A DNA stretch of 12,525 nucleotides, taken from Candidatus Methanoplasma sp. GTDB lineage: Archaea > Thermoplasmatota > Thermoplasmata > Methanomassiliicoccales > Methanomethylophilaceae. The translations under genes were made by a program, and so were the position numbers. This document shows, one piece after another, positions 7,040 through 12,464 of the stretch. The notes below the pieces were generated by a model. The model had not been told where the DNA came from. It saw nothing but the letters and a program-made list of their open reading frames with translations, and did no database searches. Positions within the stretch are counted from its first letter, which is position 1. The number at the start of each line of letters is the position of its first letter. Where the stretch lies: positions 1 through 12,525 of the forward strand of contig JAITCQ010000102.1 of the NCBI GenBank assembly GCA_031283015.1. The letters run 5' to 3'.

Positions 7040-7923
7040 TTCATTCCCTTAGCCCTGCCGGCCGCATTAAGCCCGGCCACCGCGCCCTGGCCCACCGCTT
7101 TGGCCAGCTGCCACGGCTCTCCGGTGACGTCCCCGCAGGCGAAGACCCCGGCGGCGGACGTTTCGCACCTCTCGTTCACTTTGATCGAATCGTCCGTTTC
7201 CGGCATCACGTCCAAGTCCATCGCAAGATCGGAGGACGATCTTCCGCCGAGCTCTATGAACACGCCGTCCAGGTCTATCTCCCGCCCCCCTTCCAGAAGC
7301 AGCGACGCCACGTTCCCGCCGCCCCGGATCTCCTTGGGCTTCCCGGCGACGATCTCCGCCCCGGCCTCCGCCGCCTTGTCTGCGAGGGTCCCGTCGGCCG
7401 AGATCCCATCGCTTACCCAGTACACAGCGGACGCATATCTGGTCATGAGTTCCGCCGCGACGGCGGCCTTTGATCCGCCGCCTATCACCGCGACCCCGAG
7501 TCCTTTGTAAAAATTGCAGTCGCATTCCGCGCAGTAGCTGACCCCTCTGCCTAAGAACTCCTTCTCACCGGGTATGTCCAGTCTCATCCTGGATATACCT
7601 GTGGCGATGACGACCGCCTTGCAGATAATCTCCTCTCCTGACTCGATCGTTATCCTGAAACCATCGCCGTCCTTTGAGGCGGCGGTCACGTCCTTATCCA
7701 TATGTCTGCATCCGAACGACAGGGCCATATCCAGTCCGTTCTTCAGCAGTTCCGGGCCGTTCGTCTTTTCGGGGATTCCGAAGTAGTTCTCAACATGGGC
7801 GCCGTACAGCGCACTGTCCCGTATCTTTCCCAGGATGACCGTGCCGGCCTTTTTTCGGGATGAGTGGATGCCCGCCTGCAGGCCGGCGGGTCCGCAGCCT
7901 ATTATCACTACGTCGGCGTTCAT
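7036..7923 (-). CDS. trxB: Thioredoxin reductase-like FAD protein lacking the NADPH signature
   Basis: The 295-residue low-molecular-weight thioredoxin reductase passes electrons through FAD and a CxxC pair to thioredoxin. The FAD-binding GCGPAG is at 9-14, ATG (107-109) is present, and the C-terminal FAD motif is GVFACGDV (259-266). The redox pair is C131/C134 with the catalytic-type Asp135, but the next residue is Cys136 instead of Gly (CAECDCNFYKG). The second nucleotide-binding fold has GGGSKAAVAAE (148-158) where NADPH enzymes have GGGNSA. The basic HRRxxxR motif that holds the 2'-phosphate is absent; the segment reads YWVSDGISADG. Such losses are known in archaeal enzymes that do not use NADPH (Thermoplasma acidophilum TrxR; the F420-dependent reductase of Methanocaldococcus). 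The electron donor here is therefore open. It lies one base after the thioredoxin gene. Confidence 0.92.
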   Translation of the reverse strand: MNADVVIIGCGPAGLQAGIHSSRKKAGTVILGKIRDSALYGAHVENYFGIPEKTNGPELLKNGLDMALSFGCRHMDKDVTAASKDGDGFRITIESGEEIICKAVVIATGISRMRLDIPGEKEFLGRGVSYCAECDCNFYKGLGVAVIGGGSKAAVAAELMTRYASAVYWVSDGISADGTLADKAAEAGAEIVAGKPKEIRGGGNVASLLLEGGREIDLDGVFIELGGRSSSDLAMDLDVMPETDDSIKVNERCETSAAGVFACGDVTGEPWQLAKAVGQGAVAGLNAAGRAKGMK

Positions 7924-7924
7924 T

Positions 7925-8236
7925 TCACATCGTTTCGATGTATTCGATGATGTCTTCCTTGCCCCTCAGACCCACCAGGGTGTCCATAAGGATTCCGTCC
8001 TTGAATATCAGCAGCGTGGGTATGGCCCTTATCCCGAACCTGACGGATATCGCCGGGTTTTCGTCAACATTGAGTTTGGCCACCCCCGCCTTCCCCATCA
8101 TCTCGTTCGAAAGCTCCTCTATGATGGGCGTCATCCTTCTGCAGGGTCCGCACCACGGCGCCCAACAGTCTATGACCGCAACGCTGTTGCTTCCGATAAA
8201 TTCGTCAAAAGTGCCGTCTTTTAGTTCTGTTACCAC
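7925..8236 (-). CDS. trxA: Thioredoxin
   Basis: A classical small thioredoxin of 103 residues with active site WCGPC (C29/C32), the cis-proline segment IRAIPTLLIFKDG, and the strand VAKLNVDENP. It reduces protein disulfides and is presumably recharged by the reductase encoded one base downstream. Cys24 (IDCWAPW) replaces the usual Phe just before the active site. The frame can also start at ATG 8263 or GTG 8245. I chose the GTG at 8236 because GGTGA stands five bases upstream and the protein then begins MVTELKDGTF, like other thioredoxins. The ATG at 8263 sits inside the AT-rich promoter element and is probably not transcribed. The stop is certain, the start less so. Confidence 0.93.
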   Translation of the reverse strand: MVTELKDGTFDEFIGSNSVAVIDCWAPWCGPCRRMTPIIEELSNEMMGKAGVAKLNVDENPAISVRFGIRAIPTLLIFKDGILMDTLVGLRGKEDIIEYIETM

Positions 8237-8260
8237 TATTTTCACCTGAATACCAACCGC

Positions 8261-8283
8261 CATTATTTAAAAGGTTAAATAGG
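8261..8283. promoter_or_regulatory. Divergent promoter of the thioredoxin operon and the PRC-barrel gene
   Basis: An AT-rich patch contains two overlapping boxes. The minus strand shows TTTTAAATAATG and CTATTTAACC; the plus strand shows TTATTTAAAA and GGTTAAATAGG. The first minus box is centred about 31 bases before the GTG at 8236. The plus box at 8274-8281 is about 34 bases before the ATG at 8312. Because the same bases serve both directions, transcription of the two units may be mutually exclusive or jointly controlled. Confidence 0.5.
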
Positions 8284-8311
8284 TTTAGAGGAAACCACAG
8301 AATAAGGCGAT

Positions 8312-8569
8312 ATGATGCTGGAGACCGTCAATAACATTAAAGGGCTGGAGATATACACGCCGACTGGGATATTCGTGGGCGTCGCGGACGAGGTCCTCAT
8401 CGACATCTCGAAGATGGGGATATACGGACTTTTCGTCGCGGACGCGAATCCCGCGCTGGTCGACGAGAGCGCATCGATAAGCATACCCATAAGATGGGTA
8501 CAAAGCGTGGGCGACATAATAATCCTCAACAGGTTCCCGAACGAGAGGATAGGCCCGGGGTCAGTTTGA
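8312..8569 (+). CDS. Second PRC-barrel domain protein
   Basis: The 85-residue protein carries a PRC-barrel: LEIYTPTGIFVGVADEVLIDISKMGIYGLFVAD, then SISIPIRWVQSVGDIIIL. It is related in plan, not in close sequence, to the PRC-barrel encoded after cdc48. The W62 within IPIRWVQSVGD occupies the place where PRC-barrel proteins carry the I-P-x-x-x-V strand. Tandem ATGs (8312 and 8315) could each serve as the start; AAGGCGAT lies just before. No secretion signal is seen. The gene is transcribed away from the thioredoxin operon, and its last nine bases overlap the convergent HD-domain gene. A cell-division adaptor role like CdpB is possible; an unrelated adaptor role is equally open. Confidence 0.8.
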   Translation: MMLETVNNIKGLEIYTPTGIFVGVADEVLIDISKMGIYGLFVADANPALVDESASISIPIRWVQSVGDIIILNRFPNERIGPGSV

Positions 8570-9130
8570 GATCCATTTTAGCTTTGGGTATTCGCCGATC
8601 GCGCAGGGAATGACGTCCAGGTCCGCTCCGTAAAGCTTTGACAGTTCCCGGTGGAGCGACTCCATCCTCTCCGCGCCTCTGACTGCGCCCTTGCTCATCA
8701 GCTTTTCGACGGAGTACCTGTGGCTGACGACCCTGTTGTCGCTGACCATGTTGTCCGCGTGCGCGACGATCTTCTCTTCGATTGTCCTCGGCATGTAATC
8801 TCCGGGCGGGAGCCCCATCTCTTCCGCATCGGCGTCGTCGAGTCCCGCGCCGATGTGTTTCCTTATAATGCTGACCAGATCCTCCGAGAAGCCCATCTTC
8901 CCGATGATTTCGCTGCCTATCAGGGCGTGCGCGATGCCGTTGTCCACCGACCTTCCTATATCGTGCAGGAGGGAGCCGGCGATCACGAGCCGGCGGTCAG
9001 CGTCCATCTTGCTCAGCATCTCCTCCGCAACGGCGCCGACCGTGCAGCAGTGCACCACCACCCGCTTTTTGCAGCCCGCCTCCCTCAGGATGCGTAGGCA
9101 GCTTGATTCATCAGGAACGTTTCTCGACAA
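8561..9130 (-). CDS. HD-domain phosphohydrolase (HDIG/TIGR00295-like)
   Basis: The 189-residue protein has the metal-binding set of an HD phosphohydrolase: H27, the H56-D57 pair (SLLHDIGRS), H68, H92 (IRKHIGAG) and D126 (AHADNMVSD). It fits the small archaeal HDIG family often labelled TIGR00295, whose substrate is not known; nucleotides or cyclic nucleotides are guesses. The start is a TTG at 9130, the most upstream start in the frame before a stop, supported by GAGGGG eight bases before it. It begins inside the last 20 bases of trm56, so the two genes are tightly coupled. The C-terminal 30 residues (LSKLYGADLDVIPCAIGEYPKL) are outside the HD core. Confidence 0.85.
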   Translation of the reverse strand: MSRNVPDESSCLRILREAGCKKRVVVHCCTVGAVAEEMLSKMDADRRLVIAGSLLHDIGRSVDNGIAHALIGSEIIGKMGFSEDLVSIIRKHIGAGLDDADAEEMGLPPGDYMPRTIEEKIVAHADNMVSDNRVVSHRYSVEKLMSKGAVRGAERMESLHRELSKLYGADLDVIPCAIGEYPKLKWISN

Positions 9131-9629
9131 CGGTCTTTCCCCTCTCGTTAGGTATCACGGTCATCAGCCCATCGCGGTCGGAGTATAGATTCCTGCCGTC
9201 CGTGAACCGGTCGAGGAACACCGCTAGCGCGGCTATCTCCGAGTGCGGCTGGTTCCCTACAGAGATGTTGTGGTCCGCCGCCTGGTATGCTTCGGGAGGC
9301 ACCTTCTCGGCGCCGACGACTATCAGCAGGTCCTTGTCCCGGGAGATCTTCGGCAGCGCCTCGTCGAGCCTCTGCCCATACATGGTGAGGTGGACGATCT
9401 CCCCGCCGAACTCCTTTAGCATCTTCTTCCATTCGACGCCCGTCTTTATCGTATATCCCCCGCCGAACCTGCTCACCACGCCGCCGATGTTCTTCTCGAG
9501 AACTTCGTCCTTAGTATCTACGAATATCCCGGAGGCGCCGAGCGCGCGGGAGGAGAGCGCGACGTGGGTGGTTACTCTTTTGTCTCTTTGCGGACGGTGG
9601 CCTATCCTCAATATCCAGATATCGGGCAT
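9111..9629 (-). CDS. trm56: tRNA (cytidine(56)-2'-O)-methyltransferase, archaeal Trm56
   Basis: The 172-residue SPOUT-class enzyme transfers methyl from SAM to the ribose of C56 in the tRNA T-loop, an archaea-specific modification. All family hallmarks are visible: ILRIGHRPQRDKRVTTHVAL (6-25), EIVHLTMYG (77-85), LLIVVGAEKVP (101-111), and the trefoil-knot region NISVGNQPHSEIAALAVFLD (121-140). Length is that of the single-domain family. The ATG at 9629 lies one base after the stop of the upstream winged-helix gene. The tRNA-Asn at the right end of the window has C56 at position 12520 and is a presumptive substrate. Confidence 0.97.
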   Translation of the reverse strand: MPDIWILRIGHRPQRDKRVTTHVALSSRALGASGIFVDTKDEVLEKNIGGVVSRFGGGYTIKTGVEWKKMLKEFGGEIVHLTMYGQRLDEALPKISRDKDLLIVVGAEKVPPEAYQAADHNISVGNQPHSEIAALAVFLDRFTDGRNLYSDRDGLMTVIPNERGKTVVEKRS

Positions 9630-9630
9630 C

Positions 9631-10131
9631 TTACTCTTCTCGGATAGGTTCGATCCTGTGGCCGCGGTAATCCATCTTGACGGACCTCCTCACCAGGCTC
9701 TTCAGCATCGTGGAGGAAAGACCCAGCGTCTCGGCCACGTCGCCGGAGAACCGTCCTCCCTTGCCTACCTCCGCAAGTATCTTCGCCTCGATCGCAGAAT
9801 ATTCCTCCTCACCCATCATGGCGGCGGCCAGGACGTCGCTTATCTCGTAGACCGGCCACTGCGCGTTTATGTTGAACGAGGTGTAATAAGTATGATATGA
9901 TTTCTCGGGGTAGCCGCCGTTCACGGACAGCCAACGGGTCTCGACGAGCTTCATCTTCTCAAAGAACACGATGGCGTCCCTGCCCTCCGGACCGAATTTC
10001 TTCTCGATGTCGTCGGCGGTCCTCCATTCCAAGGTCACCTCTTTCAATACGTCCCTCTTTATCGACGTATCTACGGATCTGAGCATCGGAACTAACTCTG
10101 ATGGCTCATTAATGACCTTGATTCTGTTCAT
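9631..10131 (-). CDS. Tandem winged-helix protein heading the trm56 operon
   Basis: A 166-residue protein with two winged-helix modules. The first covers about residues 20-88 (KRDVLKEVTLEWRTADDIEK, then FFEKMKLVETRW, with the aromatic strand SYHTYYTSFNINAQ). The second covers about 108-155 (YSAIEAKILAEV, then DVAETLGLSSTMLKSLVRRS). It looks like an archaeal ArsR-type regulator, but I cannot name the family. It lacks the zinc ribbon that would make it TFE. It is the first gene of the unit with trm56 and the HD gene. Box A lies about 29 bases before the ATG, so the transcript is probably leaderless. Confidence 0.8.
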   Translation of the reverse strand: MNRIKVINEPSELVPMLRSVDTSIKRDVLKEVTLEWRTADDIEKKFGPEGRDAIVFFEKMKLVETRWLSVNGGYPEKSYHTYYTSFNINAQWPVYEISDVLAAAMMGEEEYSAIEAKILAEVGKGGRFSGDVAETLGLSSTMLKSLVRRSVKMDYRGHRIEPIREE

Positions 10132-10156
10132 GAGAATTTTCCTTAGGGAAGTAAAG

Positions 10157-10164
10157 GTATATAA
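10157..10164 (-). promoter_or_regulatory. Box A of the winged-helix/trm56/HD operon
   Basis: The minus strand reads TTATATAC, centred 29-30 bases before the ATG at 10131. This is the best TATA match in the window and predicts transcription starting within a few bases of the start codon. Confidence 0.6.
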
Positions 10165-10195
10165 TTATTTTTGGGTAGATACATCCCACGGTCCC

Positions 10196-10219
10196 TCTCC
10201 CGGCCGCCGACCCGGGAGA
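10196..10219. other. GC-rich hairpin in the 228-base non-coding spacer
   Basis: TCTCCCGG (10196-10203) and CCGGGAGA (10212-10219) form a perfect 8-bp stem with an 8-base loop. The whole spacer 10132-10359 otherwise holds only the two flanking promoters and GC-rich low-quality sequence. An open frame runs through it into the adhesin gene, but its residues (Arg/Pro/His-rich) look like translated non-coding DNA. The hairpin could be a small RNA, an mRNA 5' element or a terminator; no T-run follows on the plus strand. Confidence 0.35.
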
Positions 10220-10301
10220 CGCACAGGGCGGAACACGGAAGCGGACGGCCGGGGCCGCACAGGCTTCTGAGGCATGCAGCACGATCGATCGCGTCGATTC
10301 T

Positions 10302-10309
10302 CTTATATC
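10302..10309 (+). promoter_or_regulatory. Probable box A of the adhesin gene
   Basis: CTTATATC is centred about 55 bases before the ATG at 10360, which predicts a leader of about 30 bases carrying the GGTGA ribosome site at 10351-10355. The closer TATAAAAA at 10342-10349 is only about 15 bases from the ATG and would start transcription inside the gene. Confidence 0.4.
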
Positions 10310-10359
10310 TCCGAGACGGCGATATGATCCCCAGAATCCGCTATAAAAATGGTGAAGCT

Positions 10360-11733
10360 ATGAGAACAGACAACAGACTCAGGAAATACGTCTTGTCAGC
10401 GGCGCTTGTGCTAGCGCTGCTGGCGGGAGCTGCGGCATGGGGAGGGACCGCCTCGGACTCGGATGCGGTAACGATCATGGTCATGAACGGAAACGACTCT
10501 GGACCCAACTCGCTTCGCGATGCACTCTCGTCCGCCAACAACGGCGACACGATCATATTCCACCCAAGCGTGACCGTGATTGCACTCACGAGCGGCGAGA
10601 TATCGTTCAGCCAAACGAACATCACCATCGACGGAGGCAGCGGCGTGACGATCACAAATCCAGGATTGGGGTTCCGTATACTGGACAGTACCGCGACCAC
10701 AGGCGCGCTGACGCTTAAAGGCCTCATAGTTGAGAACGGGTATTCCATCATCGGCGCCGGCGGCGGGGTACGCACTTACTCTCAAATCACGATTGAGAAC
10801 TGCACATTTAGGGATAATACTACGTCCAACTCCTACAACGGTGGTGCGGTGTTCGGGGGCAGCAACGTAACCATGACCGACTGTACGTTCACCGGCAACT
10901 CGGCAGGGTGGAGCGGCGGCGCGGTGTTCTCGTTAGGCAGAATAACCATGACCGACTGTACGTTCACCGGCAACTCGGCGGCAAAAGACGGCGGCGCGGT
11001 GTTCGGGGGCAACGTAACCATGACCGACTGTACGTTCACCGGCAACTCGGCGGCAGATGAAGGCGGCGGCGCGGTGCACATGAGGGGGGGTGGCAGAATA
11101 ACCATGACAAACTGCGGATTTTGGGATAACACTTCTAAGTCTGGTACGATCGATGTCGACGGCAGAATAACCGCCGACAACACCACTTTCTTCGCTAATA
11201 TTATCACAGGTGCCGGTGGAGGCGTTGTGAAGGCAGAAGGGTCGATAACACTCCGCCACTGCACGTTCACCAACAACAAGATGACCAGTTCCTCTGCATA
11301 CAACGCAGTGGGACATTCTGTGTCGGTTCAGAACTGCCTGATGACGAAGGACGGCCTTACGGGAAACAGCAATGGGGCGATCTCAGGAACAGGCAACAAG
11401 CTGGGCACAGGTACGGACAACTACGCCGCATGGTTCGGCACGAACACCTTCACCGACAACTACGTCCTGCCTCTGCGCGGCATAGCTGACGGCGCGACCG
11501 TGATACTCGGTCTTGAGAAGGATGCGGCAGGGAACACGCGCGGCAACGCGGGGGATCCGTGCCTCTACGGCGCAGTGGAGCTTCCGGCGGGCGGCGGCTC
11601 AACGGAAGGCGGTGCCTCGGGGGGTGGCGGAGGCAGTATGCTGCTGATCGGGATCGCCGCAGCGGTCATAGCCGGGCTGGCGGCAGCCGTGTTGGTGCTG
11701 TACAAGAAAGGAAAGCTGACCAGGAACGTCTGA
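10360..11733 (+). CDS. Secreted beta-helix adhesin-like protein with a C-terminal membrane anchor
   Basis: A 457-residue surface protein. The start at ATG 10360 follows GGTGA and gives a clean signal peptide: basic MRTDNRLRKY, a hydrophobic stretch (11-27), and probable cleavage near 28-36. Residues about 44-95 match the opening of polymorphic outer-membrane/adhesin-type beta-helices (NSLRDALSSANNGDTIIF, then ITIDGG). Residues 120-330 are right-handed beta-helix coils of the GGAVF-x-TMTDCTFTGNSA type (eight Cys in all, one per coil). A Gly/Ser linker (411-426) leads to a transmembrane helix (about 427-447) and a short KKGKLTRNV tail, so the protein is anchored in the cell membrane with the helix outside. 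Likely roles are adhesion or cell contact; no enzymatic residues are evident. Adhesin-like beta-helix proteins are abundant in gut methanogens. Upstream in-frame codons from 10171 are rejected as non-coding. Confidence 0.88.
   Translation: MRTDNRLRKYVLSAALVLALLAGAAAWGGTASDSDAVTIMVMNGNDSGPNSLRDALSSANNGDTIIFHPSVTVIALTSGEISFSQTNITIDGGSGVTITNPGLGFRILDSTATTGALTLKGLIVENGYSIIGAGGGVRTYSQITIENCTFRDNTTSNSYNGGAVFGGSNVTMTDCTFTGNSAGWSGGAVFSLGRITMTDCTFTGNSAAKDGGAVFGGNVTMTDCTFTGNSAADEGGGAVHMRGGGRITMTNCGFWDNTSKSGTIDVDGRITADNTTFFANIITGAGGGVVKAEGSITLRHCTFTNNKMTSSSAYNAVGHSVSVQNCLMTKDGLTGNSNGAISGTGNKLGTGTDNYAAWFGTNTFTDNYVLPLRGIADGATVILGLEKDAAGNTRGNAGDPCLYGAVELPAGGGSTEGGASGGGGGSMLLIGIAAAVIAGLAAAVLVLYKKGKLTRNV
10868..11051 (+). 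repeat. Three near-perfect tandem coding repeats in the adhesin
   Basis: An identical 37-base core, beginning TAACCATGACCGACTGTACG, occurs at 10868-10904, 10943-10979 and 11015-11051. The periods are 75 and 72 bases, both multiples of three. Each core encodes TMTDCTFTGNSA or a close form. A fourth, diverged copy starts at 11099. The DNA identity goes beyond what the protein repeat needs, which points to recent duplication or gene conversion. Seven consecutive G at 11084-11090 lie between copies three and four. Confidence 0.9.
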
Positions 11734-11744
11734 AGAAAAACACG

Positions 11745-11770
11745 GTCCGGGACCCGGCGGGGTCCCGGAC
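11745..11770 (+). terminator. Strong hairpin terminator after the adhesin gene
   Basis: GTCCGGGACCC (11745-11755) pairs perfectly with GGGTCCCGGAC (11760-11770), an 11-bp GC-rich stem around the loop GGCG. It begins 12 bases after the stop codon and is followed by GATCTATTTT. The stem and trailing T tract look like an intrinsic-type terminator or a 3'-stabilising hairpin. Confidence 0.65.
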
Positions 11771-11778
11771 GATCTATT

Positions 11779-11798
11779 TTGCCGCAGAACGGCGGCAA
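11779..11798 (+). terminator. Second hairpin downstream of the adhesin
   Basis: TTGCCGC (11779-11785) and GCGGCAA (11792-11798) form a 7-bp stem with a 6-base loop, starting eight bases after the first hairpin. It may back up termination or help protect the next promoter from read-through. No T-run follows. Confidence 0.35.
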
Positions 11799-11841
11799 TA
11801 TGGCAGAGCATGCGCGGGACGGCGCCCGGTCATTTGCCAAG

Positions 11842-11849
11842 TTTTATTA
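11842..11849 (+). promoter_or_regulatory. Box A of the 55-aa protein gene
   Basis: TTTTATTA is centred 27 bases before the ATG at 11873, the spacing expected for a leaderless transcript. Confidence 0.5.
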
Positions 11850-11872
11850 ACGGATTTGATAATCAGGTTGTG

Positions 11873-12040
11873 ATGGCAAAAGAGAAACCCCTCGAATTAA
11901 GGTGGCAGTGCCTCAATTGTTATAAGACGCACCGCGGCCCGGACGCTGAAAAGAATGCCTTGGACTGCTGCGGGTCGTTTATACAGGGATACTGGAAGAA
12001 CTATTCGAAATGGGGAAAGCAGAAGTGGTACGGGCGCTGA
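11873..12040 (+). CDS. Small cysteine-motif (probable zinc-binding) protein, 55 aa
   Basis: I do not recognise the family. The 55-residue product has CLNC (C13/C16) followed by H20, then C32-C33, arranged like the ligands of a small zinc finger. The C-terminal third is aromatic and basic (GYWKNYSKWGKQKWYGR), suited to binding nucleic acid or a partner protein. The longer frame from 11810 is rejected: the box A at 11842 lies inside it and its extra residues are not protein-like. The ATG at 11873 is 27 bases from the box A, and AGGTTGTG stands just before it. It appears to be a stand-alone gene between a terminator and a separate promoter. Coding is supported by clean ends and the cysteine pattern, not by homology. 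Confidence 0.65.
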   Translation: MAKEKPLELRWQCLNCYKTHRGPDAEKNALDCCGSFIQGYWKNYSKWGKQKWYGR

Positions 12041-12074
12041 GCCCGCAAAACGGCGGTTTGCCGTCTGCGCTATG

Positions 12075-12082
12075 ATTAATAA
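12075..12082 (+). promoter_or_regulatory. Box A of the 100-aa winged-helix gene
   Basis: ATTAATAA is centred 27-28 bases before the ATG at 12106, again predicting a leaderless mRNA. The nearer TTTATA at 12095-12100 is too close to the start codon. Confidence 0.45.
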
Positions 12083-12105
12083 CGGTCAATGTCATTTATA
12101 CCACT

Positions 12106-12408
12106 ATGGCGGAAGAGGAATCCATCTTCGATCGTGTTTTTGAGGAAGTAGATCTCATCGGCAGACACATCGAGATGCTGAAGGTCACCCGGGACCTGCA
12201 GCCCATCGGAATCATAAGGCTGTCGGAGGCTCTCGGCATACCGAAGCACAAGGTGAGGTATTCGCTCAGGCTGCTGGAAAAGGAAGGCCTCATAATCGCC
12301 ACCAGCGAAGGCGCGATGGTCTCCGACAAATACGAGGAGTTCATCGGCGGGGTGTCCGGGCAGCTCGAAGACCTCATCAAGCGGATCGAAAGGATAAGGC
12401 AAAGCTGA
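12106..12408 (+). CDS. Small winged-helix transcriptional regulator
   Basis: A 100-residue protein with a single winged helix at about 30-78: IGIIRLSEALGIPKHKVRYSLRLLEKEGLI, then the wing IIATSEGAMVSDKY. The recognition helix KHKVRYSLRLLEKEG is typical of archaeal MarR/ArsR-like regulators that respond to an unknown signal. Helical ends (2-28 and 80-98, the latter GQLEDLIKRIERIRQ) are amphipathic and probably form a dimer. It stands alone between its own promoter and the tRNA gene. Neither ligand nor target can be read from the sequence. Confidence 0.78.
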   Translation: MAEEESIFDRVFEEVDLIGRHIEMLKVTRDLQPIGIIRLSEALGIPKHKVRYSLRLLEKEGLIIATSEGAMVSDKYEEFIGGVSGQLEDLIKRIERIRQS

Positions 12409-12430
12409 ACCGCGCCGCCCAACGGAATTA

Positions 12431-12440
12431 TTTAATATTA
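12431..12440 (+). promoter_or_regulatory. Box A of the tRNA-Asn gene
   Basis: TTTAATATTA is centred 29-30 bases before the first base of the tRNA at 12465. As tRNA primary transcripts in archaea start close to the mature 5' end, this spacing serves as an internal ruler for the other promoters of the window. Confidence 0.6.
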
Positions 12441-12464
12441 GTCAACCTTTCGCTTTGTCCACAG

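Noticed and set aside
9631..10131. Transcription factor TFE, suggested by proximity to trm56
   Set aside because: The protein has two winged helices but no cysteine zinc ribbon, which TFE requires.
10171..10359. Upstream 63-codon extension of the adhesin
   Set aside because: Arg/Pro/His-rich, it would place the signal peptide internally; the GGTGA site and signal sequence fix the start at 10360.
10868..11110. CRISPR-like array from regularly spaced repeats
   Set aside because: The repeats are in frame inside a beta-helix protein, the spacers are also coding and similar to each other, and there are no cas genes.
12041..12072. Weak inverted repeat ACGGC/GCCGT after the 55-aa gene as a terminator
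   Set aside because: The 5-bp stem has no T-run and may be chance in GC-rich sequence.
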